From Sphingobacterium lactis (GTDB lineage Bacteria > Bacteroidota > Bacteroidia > Sphingobacteriales > Sphingobacteriaceae), in assembly GCF_011046555.1 (NCBI RefSeq), contig NZ_CP049246.1, forward strand, positions 1,178,001 to 1,242,000: a stretch of DNA of 64,000 nt, given 5' to 3'. Under the pieces are notes generated by a model. The model had not been told where the DNA came from. It saw only the letters and a program-made list of their open reading frames with translations, and did not search any database. Shown piece by piece: positions 9,903 through 18,405 of this stretch. Both the position numbers and the translations under genes were made by a program. How positions within the stretch are numbered: the stretch's first letter is position 1; every line of letters begins with the position of its first letter.

Positions 9903-9933
9903 AAAAGCCCGATTCATTTGAATCGGGCTTTTT
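9903..9933 (+). terminator. Rho-independent terminator after the second susCD operon
   Basis: AAAGCCCGATTC, a 4-nt loop, GAATCGGGCTTTTT: a 12-bp stem followed by T-residues, 21 bp after the lipoprotein stop. Confidence 0.88.
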
Positions 9934-10154
9934 ATGTGTGCCCAGCATGGTCACTAACTATAGGGGGTAAGTCCCGAACTCGCACTACCGAATTTATCAA
10001 CTGTTCAAAAGATTAAACGGAATATATAAACCACTTAAAAACTTTTTTTAAGTTAAGGAAATAAAAGTTATACATTTAAAGGCGCTTCTGAAGGAATTGC
10101 TTTATTAAAAATTTTTATGGAATTAGCACTGACTGTATTTAAATTGATTTTGAA

Positions 10155-10688
10155 ATGAAGAATTTACTGTTAATTGTAATTATTACTTTTGTTTATATAG
10201 GTTCGTCTAATGGGCAGACTCCAATTGACGTTGGAATATTCACAATAAATGGCAGGACTTATAAAGTTGATAAACCTAATTCTGATTCGCCATATATTAT
10301 CCGACTTAATTGTTTGCCTACTCTTACTTCAAACCCAGAAATGGTAGGAAATTATACATACGAAGATTATGTTGAGACAGTAATTCAAATTCCAGGTTAC
10401 CAGTCGGCATGGGTGGATATTTTGCTTCCGTTGTTAAGTCCATCCAGATTAGAAGCTCTTAAAAAAAATGGTGAATGGATTTCTACTAGTTATTTTCTTA
10501 AAAATGATGGTAGTGTTATTTTTTCTACCATTATTTTGCCTAAAAAAACGTCATTTAGTATGATCGAGATTGACTCCATATCTAGAGCTATAGATGCAAA
10601 CTATAAGCCTGAAATACGTAGCTTAAACAGTGGACACCTAACATTGAATTATCTAGAGATTTTTGGAGGACGGTATTATTTTAAATGA
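10155..10688 (+). CDS. Orphan secreted protein of unknown function
   Basis: A 177-residue protein with a hydrophobic signal peptide of about 20 residues ending SSNGQ, so probably periplasmic or secreted. I do not recognise a family. A central NGEWISTSYFLKNDGSVIF stretch has the strand-plus-DGSV look of TonB C-terminal-like domains, but this is weak. The gene is much richer in A/T than its neighbours and uses AT-ending codons, suggesting recent acquisition. It stands alone between two terminators, so it is probably monocistronic. Confidence 0.7.
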   Translation: MKNLLLIVIITFVYIGSSNGQTPIDVGIFTINGRTYKVDKPNSDSPYIIRLNCLPTLTSNPEMVGNYTYEDYVETVIQIPGYQSAWVDILLPLLSPSRLEALKKNGEWISTSYFLKNDGSVIFSTIILPKKTSFSMIEIDSISRAIDANYKPEIRSLNSGHLTLNYLEIFGGRYYFK

Positions 10689-10723
10689 TATATCACAAGA
10701 TTCGGTTTGAAGAACTAAAATGA

Positions 10724-10755
10724 AAAAAGTCAATGTGATGAACATTGACTTTTCT
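10724..10755 (+). terminator. Terminator after the orphan secreted gene
   Basis: AAAAGTCAATG, a 7-nt loop, then CATTGACTTTT and further T-residues: an 11-bp stem 36 bp after the stop codon. Confidence 0.75.
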
Positions 10756-10936
10756 TTATCTATTTATTGGTTTTTAAAACCAGGCAATAAAAAAGCGATT
10801 ACTATTAAGCTGTTTAATATAGAAGTTTCGTTTTTAGTCTTTTCCTACGATTTTTAATATAAATGCAAGCATTGTCGGCCTTCCTTACGTCACTTCAATA
10901 GAAACGATCTAGCCACGCAAATGCGTGAAATTTGTG

Positions 10937-11998
10937 CTATGCTTTCACGGCCAATATGCTCAATTCCTGCGCCACACGTCCGGCAATGGCCTCAAAAGCT
11001 TTTGCTACGGGTTCGTCCTGATCCAGCGCAATTGGGAATCCATTGTCGCCAGCGTCTGCTACAGCTTTCACCAACGGTATTTCACCTAAGAAAGGAACCT
11101 GGTTGCTTTCTGCGAGCCGTTTTCCACCATCTTTTCCAAATATATAGTATCTGTTGTCCGGTAGTTCAGCAGGTGTGAAATACGCCATGTTTTCCACCAC
11201 GCCAATTATTGGCACCTGTACACCTTCCATTTGGTACATAGCCATCCCTTTGATCGCATCTGCGAGAGCAACCTGCTGTGGGGTGGTCACAATGACCGCT
11301 CCAGCAATTGGGTAGCTCTGTGCGACGGTGATGTGAATATCGCCGGTACCTGGAGGCATGTCGACTACTAAATAATCCAGTTCGCCCCAATCGGTGTCGC
11401 CAAAGAGTTGCTTAATGGCCGATGTCGCCATCGGTCCGCGCCAAGGGATCGGTTGGTTCGGATCGGTGAAGAACCCGATGGAAAGGAGCTTCAATCCGAA
11501 ACGTTCAACCGGTACGATTTTATTCTTGCCATCAGGGGTCTGTGTCGAGGCTGGTTTTGCATCTTCCACACCGAACATCATCGGCACCGATGGGCCATAG
11601 ATGTCAGCATCCAAGAGACCTGTTTTCGCTCCGGTATTGGCCAGTGCTAGTGCTAGGTTTGCGGCAACCGTTGATTTACCGACACCGCCCTTGCCCGAGG
11701 ATACCAGGATAATATTCTTGATCTTGCTCAGCTGAGCCGTTTCCACGGCACGAACACGAGCAGTCATGTTGATGTCTACCTCTACCTCTTTCGAAACGAA
11801 AAGTGCAATGGCATTGCGGCAGGCATGCTCGATATGTCCTTTCAATGGACAGGCTGGTGTGGTCAGCACCACATCAAATTTTATTTTATTCGGAAGGATT
11901 TCAATGTTCTTGATCATGTTCAAAGTCACCAAATCCTTCTTGAGGTCAGGTTCTTCCACATGCCCGAGCGCATGTAAAATTTGTTCTTTAGTAATCAT
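10937..11998 (-). CDS. mrp: Mrp/ApbC-family Fe-S cluster carrier ATPase
   Basis: A 353-residue P-loop ATPase that loads Fe-S clusters onto target proteins in the cytoplasm. The N-terminal 95 residues are a MIP18/DUF59 domain (ILHALGHVEEPDL, TTPACPLK). Then comes the deviant Walker A SSGKGGVGKSTVA, the switch region DADIYGPSVPMMFG and LVVDMPPGTGD. The CxxC pair found in many ApbC/NBP35 proteins after ENM-x-YF is replaced here by TPAELPDNRYYIFG, with no cysteines. Family membership is certain. How clusters are held without that CxxC is open. Confidence 0.94.
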   Translation of the reverse strand: MITKEQILHALGHVEEPDLKKDLVTLNMIKNIEILPNKIKFDVVLTTPACPLKGHIEHACRNAIALFVSKEVEVDINMTARVRAVETAQLSKIKNIILVSSGKGGVGKSTVAANLALALANTGAKTGLLDADIYGPSVPMMFGVEDAKPASTQTPDGKNKIVPVERFGLKLLSIGFFTDPNQPIPWRGPMATSAIKQLFGDTDWGELDYLVVDMPPGTGDIHITVAQSYPIAGAVIVTTPQQVALADAIKGMAMYQMEGVQVPIIGVVENMAYFTPAELPDNRYYIFGKDGGKRLAESNQVPFLGEIPLVKAVADAGDNGFPIALDQDEPVAKAFEAIAGRVAQELSILAVKA

Positions 11999-12016
11999 AG
12001 ATGCTTATTAAACATA

Positions 12017-12024
12017 CAAAGCTA
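12017..12024 (-). promoter_or_regulatory. -7 promoter element of mrp
   Basis: On the minus strand TAGCTTTG fits TAnnTTTG, 18 nt before the ATG. No clear TTTG lies at the expected -33 distance. Confidence 0.4.
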
Positions 12025-12113
12025 AAGAAAGACGCGCAAAATCTTGTCATAATGATGTTTTTAATGATTTTTGCATATTTTTACCCTGATCTACGCGTTT
12101 ACTTGAGGATAGC

Positions 12114-14183
12114 ATGAATGTAAAGGATATCAACTTTGGTTTTGTGAGGAAAAAATGGTTCATCATTACGGTAGCCTCCATAGTGGGCGTCCTGCTGATC
12201 GGATTTATCTATGCGATGTCCGTTCGCGGCGAGATGCTGAACAAAGCCGTTGCCAAGGTGCAGAAGAAGCTGAAAGACGACTACCAGTTGAATTTCTTGG
12301 TCGATCGTTTCAGTTTTGCGGGATTGACAACCGTCGAGTTCCAAAAGGTAAAGATTGTTCCCGACAGCGCGGAGCAATTGGCTGCCATCGATCAATTCAA
12401 GGTTTCCGTGAAACTGTTCCCCTTACTTTCGGGGAATGTACAGTTGGATCAACTCGATCTTAAGAATGCAAATATCACGTTGGTCAAGGAAGATAGTACC
12501 GCAAACTATGACTTTCTTTTCCGTAAGAAAAAAGATCAGGACAGTACCCAGAATACACTGACCAGAACGCTTGCCGAAACGGTGGATAACCTGCTTAAGC
12601 GTGCCTTTCAGGCCGTTCCCAATAACCTCAATATGGAAAATGTAAGTCTTTCGTTTCAGGATTCTTCCGCTACGCAGGCGGTACGGATTCCAGAGGGAAG
12701 CATTGACGATGGGGATTACGATATCGATGTCTTTCTGAACGAGCAGGAAGCAAAGTGGAACTTTAAGGGCAATATCAATTCGAAGCGGCAGACTGCCAGC
12801 GTGACGGTTTCTTCAGAAAATAAAGATGCAGAAGTTCCGTTCCTGGGTCGCAGGTACGGATTGCATGTACGTTTTGATGAGATTACCTTTCACCTGGACG
12901 ATGTTGTTCGGAAAGGGAAGGAGAACTTGCAGGTGCAGGGCGGATGGAGCACGAAGAACCTGCAGGTGAAGCATCACCGGCTTTCGGAAGAACCAATTGT
13001 ATTGCCGGAGGGAGCTGCAGATGGGGGATTTGTTGTTTCTGAAAATACCATCGAATTATTGCAGGGTACCAAAGTACAGGTGAAGGACTTTACCTTCCAA
13101 CCGAAGGTCAAATTCTCCCGTAAGCCGAAGAAGATATTGGAACTTGCCGTACATACCGGCAAATTCAAGGCTCAGCATTTCTTCGATGCCCTGCCGACGG
13201 GGTTATTCGAAAACCTGGACGGCATACAGGTCGATGGCGATATCCAATACGACATGGACTTTAAGGTCGATATCGATGATCCGGATGGTCTGCAATTTGC
13301 CTCAAAGATCGACGATAGTGCGCTGAAAGTTGTGAAATGGGGGAAAGCCAATATTGCCGAATTGAACGGGCCATTCGTCTACGAAGCCTATGAAGATTCG
13401 GTGAAGATGCGGGATATTGGTCTCTCGACTGCCAATCCCAACTTCACACCCTTGGACCAGATTGCACCGATCCTGAAAAAGGTCGTACTGAATACGGAAG
13501 ATCCATTCTTTTACAAACATAACGGCTTCGAACTGGATGCCTTCCAGCTCTCAATTGTCACCAATATCAAGGAAAAGAAGTTCAAGCGAGGCGCGAGTAC
13601 CATCTCCATGCAGCTGATCAAGAACCTCTACCTCAACCGCAACAAGACCATGATGCGGAAGTTTGAGGAAATTCTGTTGGTGTGGTTGATGGAGCAATCC
13701 AAGGAGGTCAGTAAGGACCGCCTATTCGAGATCTATCTGAACATCATCGAATGGGGCAAGAATGTGTATGGAATAAAAGAGGCCGCGAATTATTATTTCG
13801 GAACGACACCGGATAAATTGACCATCGGTGAAAGCCTGTACCTATCGAGTATTATCCCTAGGCCGAAAACGGGGCTTTCCTCTTTCGACTACACGGGCGG
13901 TTTGAAACCGTGGGTCATGAAGCATTTCAACACCTATGGATATATCCTGAATAAGTTGAATCAATTGGAAGGGGAGCAAGTGCCAGCGAACTATGGGTTC
14001 TATCAGGTTCAGTTGCAACCGAAACTGCGCCCGCCGCGGCCAAGAGGTGTACCGGATACCATGATGTCCCACGATAATATCAAGGATATGGTTGACGATA
14101 TCGATAATGAAGAGAAGATCCGGCGGTCCCTGATCGAAAAGTTGTTCGGTAAGGAAGCAACCCAGGAACAAGAAAACCAATAA
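12114..14183 (+). CDS. GT51 peptidoglycan transglycosylase with AsmA-like N-terminal region
   Basis: A 689-residue envelope protein. One transmembrane helix (about residues 15-37) anchors a long periplasmic region of about 400 residues that reads like AsmA/DUF748-type repeats (LVDRFSFAGLTTVEFQKV, LDQLDLKNANITLVKED). The C-terminal third is a glycosyltransferase family 51 domain: EDPFFYKHNGFE with catalytic Glu462, GASTISMQLIKNLYLN, RKFEE and IYLNIIEWG. There is no transpeptidase domain, so it should polymerise glycan strands from lipid II without cross-linking. A good ribosome site (TTGAGGA) lies before ATG 12114. The next gene, hpt, starts one base after its stop. Confidence 0.9.
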   Translation: MNVKDINFGFVRKKWFIITVASIVGVLLIGFIYAMSVRGEMLNKAVAKVQKKLKDDYQLNFLVDRFSFAGLTTVEFQKVKIVPDSAEQLAAIDQFKVSVKLFPLLSGNVQLDQLDLKNANITLVKEDSTANYDFLFRKKKDQDSTQNTLTRTLAETVDNLLKRAFQAVPNNLNMENVSLSFQDSSATQAVRIPEGSIDDGDYDIDVFLNEQEAKWNFKGNINSKRQTASVTVSSENKDAEVPFLGRRYGLHVRFDEITFHLDDVVRKGKENLQVQGGWSTKNLQVKHHRLSEEPIVLPEGAADGGFVVSENTIELLQGTKVQVKDFTFQPKVKFSRKPKKILELAVHTGKFKAQHFFDALPTGLFENLDGIQVDGDIQYDMDFKVDIDDPDGLQFASKIDDSALKVVKWGKANIAELNGPFVYEAYEDSVKMRDIGLSTANPNFTPLDQIAPILKKVVLNTEDPFFYKHNGFELDAFQLSIVTNIKEKKFKRGASTISMQLIKNLYLNRNKTMMRKFEEILLVWLMEQSKEVSKDRLFEIYLNIIEWGKNVYGIKEAANYYFGTTPDKLTIGESLYLSSIIPRPKTGLSSFDYTGGLKPWVMKHFNTYGYILNKLNQLEGEQVPANYGFYQVQLQPKLRPPRPRGVPDTMMSHDNIKDMVDDIDNEEKIRRSLIEKLFGKEATQEQENQ

Positions 14184-14184
14184 C

Positions 14185-14736
14185 ATGAAAAATATACAGA
14201 TCGATAACCTGGAATTTGAGCTGATGATCGACTATGAGCAGATCCAGAAGCGGATTCGCCTGATCGGCATCGATATCAATTTGAAGTACGAGGACAAGCA
14301 TCCGGTATTCATCGGGGTTCTGAATGGTTGCTTTATGTTCATGGCCGATCTGATGAAGCAGGTGCATATTCCCTGCGAAATGTCTTTTGTGAAGTTAGCT
14401 TCCTATGCCGGTACCGAACAGGGCGAACTGCATGAGCTGATCGGTGTGGGGATGTCGCTTGTTGGTCGGCATGTCGTTATTGTGGAAGATATCGTTGATT
14501 CCGGCCGATCTTTGATGCACACCATTGAAGCCCTCGAGAAGTTGGGCGTTGCGAGCATTTCGGTGGCTACCCTGTTGATCAAACCAGACTGCCTGCTCTA
14601 TGCCTTTGATAACATTATGTACGTGGGATTTGAGATCGAGCGGGAATTTGTGGTAGGCTACGGCTTGGATTACAATGGCCAATGCCGCAACCTCCAGAAT
14701 ATCTATAAAAATATAGGAACCGTTACGCCGTCCTAA
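14185..14736 (+). CDS. hpt: Hypoxanthine phosphoribosyltransferase
   Basis: A 183-residue cytoplasmic purine-salvage enzyme converting hypoxanthine (and usually guanine) plus PRPP to IMP/GMP. The PRPP-binding loop VVIVEDIVDSGRSL is at residues 97-110. VFIGVLNGCFMFMADL near residue 41 and the late FEIEREFVVGYGLDY region are characteristic of bacterial Hpt. Length is normal. It starts one base after the transglycosylase stop, so it is co-transcribed with that gene. Its last 14 bp overlap the 3' end of the convergent tag gene. Confidence 0.96.
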   Translation: MKNIQIDNLEFELMIDYEQIQKRIRLIGIDINLKYEDKHPVFIGVLNGCFMFMADLMKQVHIPCEMSFVKLASYAGTEQGELHELIGVGMSLVGRHVVIVEDIVDSGRSLMHTIEALEKLGVASISVATLLIKPDCLLYAFDNIMYVGFEIEREFVVGYGLDYNGQCRNLQNIYKNIGTVTPS

Positions 14737-15295
14737 AGCTGCAAGAGGCAATATGGTCGTTGACCATTCCGACTGCTTGCATATAGGCGTAGCAGATGGT
14801 CGATCCGAAAAACTTTACACCTCTTTTCTTCAGGTCCTTCGCAATGGCATCGGAAACCGAAGTCGTCACCGGGGCCTCCTTCGCGTTTTCCAATGTGTTG
14901 ATGATCGGTTCGCCGTTGGGCAGAAAGCTGTACAGGTAATTGTAGAAACTGCCGAATTCCTGTTGTATTTCCATGAAGATCCGTGCATTCGCGATGCTGG
15001 ATTTCACCTTGAGGCGATTCCTGATGATTCCTTCATCCTGCATGAGCCGTTCCACATCGGACTCCGTGTATTGAGCGATCTTCCGGTAGTCGAAGTTGTC
15101 ATACGCTCGCCGATACCCTTCGCGCCTTTTCAGGATGGTGATCCAGCTAAGACCCGCCTGTGCGGATTCCAGGATCAGGAACTCAAATAGGGTACCGTCA
15201 TCTTTAACCTGTTTTCCCCATTCCTGATCATGGTAGTCTTGGTAAAGCGGATCCTGTCCACACCAGCTGCATCGGATAATTTCTTTCTTACTCAT
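14723..15295 (-). CDS. tag: DNA-3-methyladenine glycosylase I
   Basis: A 190-residue base-excision repair enzyme removing 3-methyladenine from alkylated DNA. The zinc-snap ligands of the E. coli enzyme (Cys4, His17, His175, Cys179) have exact-spacing counterparts here: Cys9 and His22, His181 and Cys185. The signature LILESAQAGLSWITIL and a C-terminal AYMQAVGMVNDH are present. It is transcribed toward hpt and the 3' ends overlap by 14 bp. Confidence 0.96.
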   Translation of the reverse strand: MSKKEIIRCSWCGQDPLYQDYHDQEWGKQVKDDGTLFEFLILESAQAGLSWITILKRREGYRRAYDNFDYRKIAQYTESDVERLMQDEGIIRNRLKVKSSIANARIFMEIQQEFGSFYNYLYSFLPNGEPIINTLENAKEAPVTTSVSDAIAKDLKKRGVKFFGSTICYAYMQAVGMVNDHIASCSFRTA

Positions 15296-15303
15296 TTTTT
15301 CAA

Positions 15304-15334
15304 TTTATAAAGCAGTTTTTTTGTTCTAACTTTA
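15304..15334 (+). promoter_or_regulatory. Probable promoter of the DUF4271-hemD pair
   Basis: TTTA at 15304-15307, 19 bp, then TAACTTTA at 15327-15334: near-consensus Bacteroidota elements. The start codon at 15343 is only 8 nt past the -7 box, so the transcript would be almost leaderless. Confidence 0.35.
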
Positions 15335-15342
15335 CGGCTTCC

Positions 15343-16332
15343 ATGAAACACTTGAAGTCGTACGGTCTTATTGTATGTTTAGTCTTGTGCGCCCTATTGG
15401 GGATGACCAAGGCAAATGCGCAAATTGTGCCGCAGGATTCCCTTTTGCGAGCAGATTCCCTATTGCGGGTAGATTCTCTGCGCATACAGGATTCGCTAGC
15501 ACGTATGGCGGTGTTTGACTCCCTGGATAATGCCCTTAAAAGTAGCGAAATTATCCTGTATCCAGATAAGGGGAAGGATTTTGTGGTCAAATCCATTCGC
15601 AAGGTCTTGAAGGCGGGGAAGCATGAGGTTACCTTTGGTCTGCAACAGGTATCCTATCCGGATGCGTATGCGAATCAATACGGCCAACCAAAAGCCAGCC
15701 GGCCGATTTGGGTGCTCTTTGTAGTACTATTTCTCTTTCTAATCTTGGGTGTCCTACGCATCATCTTTCCAGTGGAATTACGGACCATTGTCGATGCCTA
15801 CTACAAAGAACGGCTGTTGCTGCAGGTCAGCAAGGAGGATAGCTTGGCGACCTCCTGGCCATACATCTTCCTGTACGGTGTGTTCAGTCTTTCGCTGGGA
15901 CTTTTCGTGGTGGTAATCGTGTCGAGTTTCGGTGACAAAAACTACCTGACCTTCGAGAATTTTTTAAAAAATTCAGGCTTTGTTGCGATTTTATTTATCG
16001 CGAAAATTTTGCTCATCCGTTTTGTCTCCTTCGTCTTCCAATTGGAAAAGATTGTACGTGAGTATATTGCTATTTTGTACCTGGTGTATTTTAACAGCAT
16101 GTTTTTCCTGATGCCTTTCCTATTGTTAGTAGTCTTCGTTCCGACGAAATATTTCGCGACGATTTCGATTATTTACGTATGCTTGGTGATTATTCTCTTT
16201 GCATATCGGTTTTTGCGGACCGCGTTACACCTGTTTGGCAATTTCAAATTTTCGATTTTTTATTTAATTCTCTATCTTTGCAGTCTCGAATTAGCACCAA
16301 TTTTGATTTTAGTGCGTGCACTAAGTAATTAA
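15343..16332 (+). CDS. DUF4271 inner-membrane protein
   Basis: A 329-residue protein with an N-terminal signal-like helix ending TKANAQ. Next comes a low-complexity periplasmic tract made of repeated DSLLR/DSLR/DSL units (about residues 31-55). The C-terminal 210 residues contain about six transmembrane helices. The architecture matches DUF4271 proteins of Bacteroidota, which are commonly encoded directly before uroporphyrinogen-III synthase, as here (9 bp spacing to hemD). No catalytic motif is visible. A role linked to haem synthesis or envelope assembly is only a guess from gene order. Confidence 0.85.
   Translation: MKHLKSYGLIVCLVLCALLGMTKANAQIVPQDSLLRADSLLRVDSLRIQDSLARMAVFDSLDNALKSSEIILYPDKGKDFVVKSIRKVLKAGKHEVTFGLQQVSYPDAYANQYGQPKASRPIWVLFVVLFLFLILGVLRIIFPVELRTIVDAYYKERLLLQVSKEDSLATSWPYIFLYGVFSLSLGLFVVVIVSSFGDKNYLTFENFLKNSGFVAILFIAKILLIRFVSFVFQLEKIVREYIAILYLVYFNSMFFLMPFLLLVVFVPTKYFATISIIYVCLVIILFAYRFLRTALHLFGNFKFSIFYLILYLCSLELAPILILVRALSN
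16273..16280 (+). promoter_or_regulatory. Possible internal -7 element for hemD
   Basis: TATCTTTG, an exact TAnnTTTG match, lies inside the end of the DUF4271 gene, 62 bp before the hemD start. The -33 region is T-rich but lacks TTTG. It may give hemD independent transcription. Confidence 0.3.
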
Positions 16333-16341
16333 GAAGAGTTT

Positions 16342-17109
16342 ATGCAGATTGATGTAGAAAGATCCAAAAAAGTAAAGAGCATATTAGTTACTTTACCAAA
16401 ACCAGACAACGACAAATCACCCTACTTCACACTAGCTGAGAAATATAATCTACGATTAGATTTCCGAGGATTTATCCATGTCGAAGGCGTTTCCGCCAAA
16501 GATGTAAGAAAAGAAAAGATCAATTTCGCTGATTATTCTGCTGTGATTTTTACGAGCAAGAATGCAGTGGATCATTTCTTTCGGGTATGTGAAGAAATGC
16601 GCTTTGAAGTGTCGCCAGAGCTGAAGTATTTTTGTATTTCGGAAACTATTGCCCTCTATCTGCAAAAGTACATCCAGTACCGCAAGCGTAAGATTTTCTT
16701 CGGAAAGCAAACTGCCAAAGATCTGGAGGATGTCTTGAAGAAACACAACAAGGAGAAATTCCTGTTCCCATGTTCGGATGTTGCTAACGAGGAAACCCAA
16801 CGCTGGTTGCAGGAAAATGGGTATGACTTTACGCCAGCAGTCCTTTTCCGCACCGTCATTTCCGATATCAAGGACCTGAAGGATGTCTTCTACGATATCA
16901 TCGTGTTCTTTAGCCCAACCAGTGTGCAGTCACTCTACGAAAACTTTCCTGATTTCGTGCAGAACAAGACCCGTATCGCTGCTTTTGGGGCAACAACACA
17001 ACAGGCGTTGTTAGATCATGACCTGATCCTGGATATCCCTGCACCGACGCCAAATGCGCCAAGTATGACGATGGCCATCGAGCAGTATATCAAACAAGTA
17101 AATAAATAG
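16342..17109 (+). CDS. hemD: Uroporphyrinogen-III synthase
   Basis: A 255-residue enzyme of tetrapyrrole synthesis that closes hydroxymethylbilane with ring-D inversion. Family features are the N-terminal ILVTLPKPD, ADYSAVIFTSKNAVDHFF (the SxNAV motif region), FLFPCSDVANEETQRWL, and IVFFSPTSVQSLYENFP near the C-terminus. The two-domain HemD fold is poorly conserved in sequence, but these positions and the DUF4271 neighbour make the call firm. It is the last gene before a strong terminator. Confidence 0.93.
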   Translation: MQIDVERSKKVKSILVTLPKPDNDKSPYFTLAEKYNLRLDFRGFIHVEGVSAKDVRKEKINFADYSAVIFTSKNAVDHFFRVCEEMRFEVSPELKYFCISETIALYLQKYIQYRKRKIFFGKQTAKDLEDVLKKHNKEKFLFPCSDVANEETQRWLQENGYDFTPAVLFRTVISDIKDLKDVFYDIIVFFSPTSVQSLYENFPDFVQNKTRIAAFGATTQQALLDHDLILDIPAPTPNAPSMTMAIEQYIKQVNK

Positions 17110-17124
17110 TATACAAAATATTGG

Positions 17125-17159
17125 AATAGCGGTCAATCTTTTAGGTTGACCGCTATTTT
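17125..17159 (+). terminator. Terminator after hemD
   Basis: AATAGCGGTCAA, a 9-nt loop, TTGACCGCTATT then T-rich sequence: a 12-bp stem 15 bp after the hemD stop. Confidence 0.88.
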
Positions 17160-17399
17160 CGTTTAGCATGGGGCCATCTATTAAAATCTCTCAATTACCG
17201 AATTAATCCTTCCATATCCTCTTCATTACCGTATTTACGTGCCACTAAAGGCCTATTTTGGGATCCCCTTTCGGTACAGGCTGCATAAATTTGACTTTTA
17301 TCATTTTTTAATAAAATATTTCTCCTTAATTTGCTCTCATATCAGCGTAAAAAAGGGTTCTCGATATCTTAGGTATATTTATTGTAGAAATATTTTTTT

Positions 17400-17407
17400 T
17401 ATGTTTG
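17400..17407 (+). promoter_or_regulatory. -7 promoter element of the cupin gene
   Basis: TATGTTTG matches TAnnTTTG, 24 nt before the GTG start. TTTA at 17378-17381 is the nearest -33 candidate (18-bp spacing). Confidence 0.45.
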
Positions 17408-17431
17408 TAATAATTCTAAATAAGGAATCTT

Positions 17432-18301
17432 GTGAAATTAAAACCTGTAAATAGTATCTCTGGAATAGCTCCCAAGGACTTTATTAGAGATTATCTAAAT
17501 AAAAGTCAGCCGGTTATCATCAAGGATTTTATCAGTAAAGATAGTCCCTGTTGGACCAAATGGAGCTATGACTATTTCAAGGAAATAGCGGGTAACGAAC
17601 AAATCGATGTGTATGGTAGGGAGGAGGAATCACAGAACCACGCTGCAAGTCCTCCAGTGGGACGGATGAGCTTTGGCGAATACCTGGACTTGATCCGCAA
17701 GGAGCCTACAGAATTGCGCCTGTTCCTGTTCAACCTCATGAAGTTGCGCCCGGAATTGAAGAAGGATGTCATCTTTAACGATGTGACGGGTGGCAAGGTG
17801 TTGCAATGGTTGCCTTACATGTTCTTTGGTGGCGAAGGCTCAGCGACAAGAAACCACTTCGATATTGATATGTCGCATGTCTTTATCTCGCAGTTCCAGG
17901 GAGCGAAAAGGATCTGGTTGTTCCCGAATAACCAATCCGACCTGATGTATAAACTGCCGTACAATTTCCACAGCATTGCAAACTTGAAGAAGAGCAGTGT
18001 GGAGGAATATCCTGGTCTGGAATTTTTGGATGGCTATGAGGCTGTCATCAATCCTGGCGAGACACTCTATATGCCAGCAGGGTGGTGGCACTACATTCAA
18101 TATGAAACGGAAGGGTATTCCATTTCCGTTCGGGCTTTGGCCAATTCGCTGAGCGAAAAAATAAAGGGTGCCCGTAATCTATTCGTAACGCGCCACTTTG
18201 ATGATACCATGCGGAAGATCTTTAAGGACAAATGGTTCGACTATAAGATTGAAACGGCTAGGAAACGCGCAAACAAAGCCATTAAGAAGCAAAAACGCTA
18301 A
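17432..18301 (+). CDS. Cupin-like JmjC-type Fe(II)/2-oxoglutarate oxygenase
   Basis: A 289-residue protein of the cupin_8/JmjC family (aspartyl/asparaginyl hydroxylase relatives). The facial triad is visible: His142-x-Asp144 in NHFDID and His220 in MPAGWWHYIQY. The start KPVIIKDFI-like motif (QPVIIKDFISKD) and YMFFGGEGSATRNHFD are typical. The start is GTG at 17432, preceded by TAAGGA. A basic C-terminal tail (RKRANKAIKKQKR) could contact nucleic acid or ribosome. The substrate is unknown; family members hydroxylate ribosomal proteins or small molecules. Confidence 0.88.
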   Translation: MKLKPVNSISGIAPKDFIRDYLNKSQPVIIKDFISKDSPCWTKWSYDYFKEIAGNEQIDVYGREEESQNHAASPPVGRMSFGEYLDLIRKEPTELRLFLFNLMKLRPELKKDVIFNDVTGGKVLQWLPYMFFGGEGSATRNHFDIDMSHVFISQFQGAKRIWLFPNNQSDLMYKLPYNFHSIANLKKSSVEEYPGLEFLDGYEAVINPGETLYMPAGWWHYIQYETEGYSISVRALANSLSEKIKGARNLFVTRHFDDTMRKIFKDKWFDYKIETARKRANKAIKKQKR

Positions 18302-18321
18302 GCGATTTTGTTGAGCGCATA

Positions 18322-18357
18322 ACAAACCCGATGGAATCACCTTCCGTCGGGTTTTGT
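18322..18357. terminator. Bidirectional terminator between the cupin gene and the redox operon
   Basis: ACAAACCCGATGGAA pairs with TTCCGTCGGGTTTTGT, with T-runs on both strands. It sits between convergent genes and can serve both. Confidence 0.8.
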
Positions 18358-18405
18358 GTTTAGTCCATTCGGGTTTCAACTGCTCAGCTACCTGCTTGTA
18401 GACAT

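Noticed and set aside
17239..17454. 71-codon plus ORF before the cupin gene
   Set aside because: Covers the predicted promoter and overlaps the cupin start in another frame; no protein-like features.
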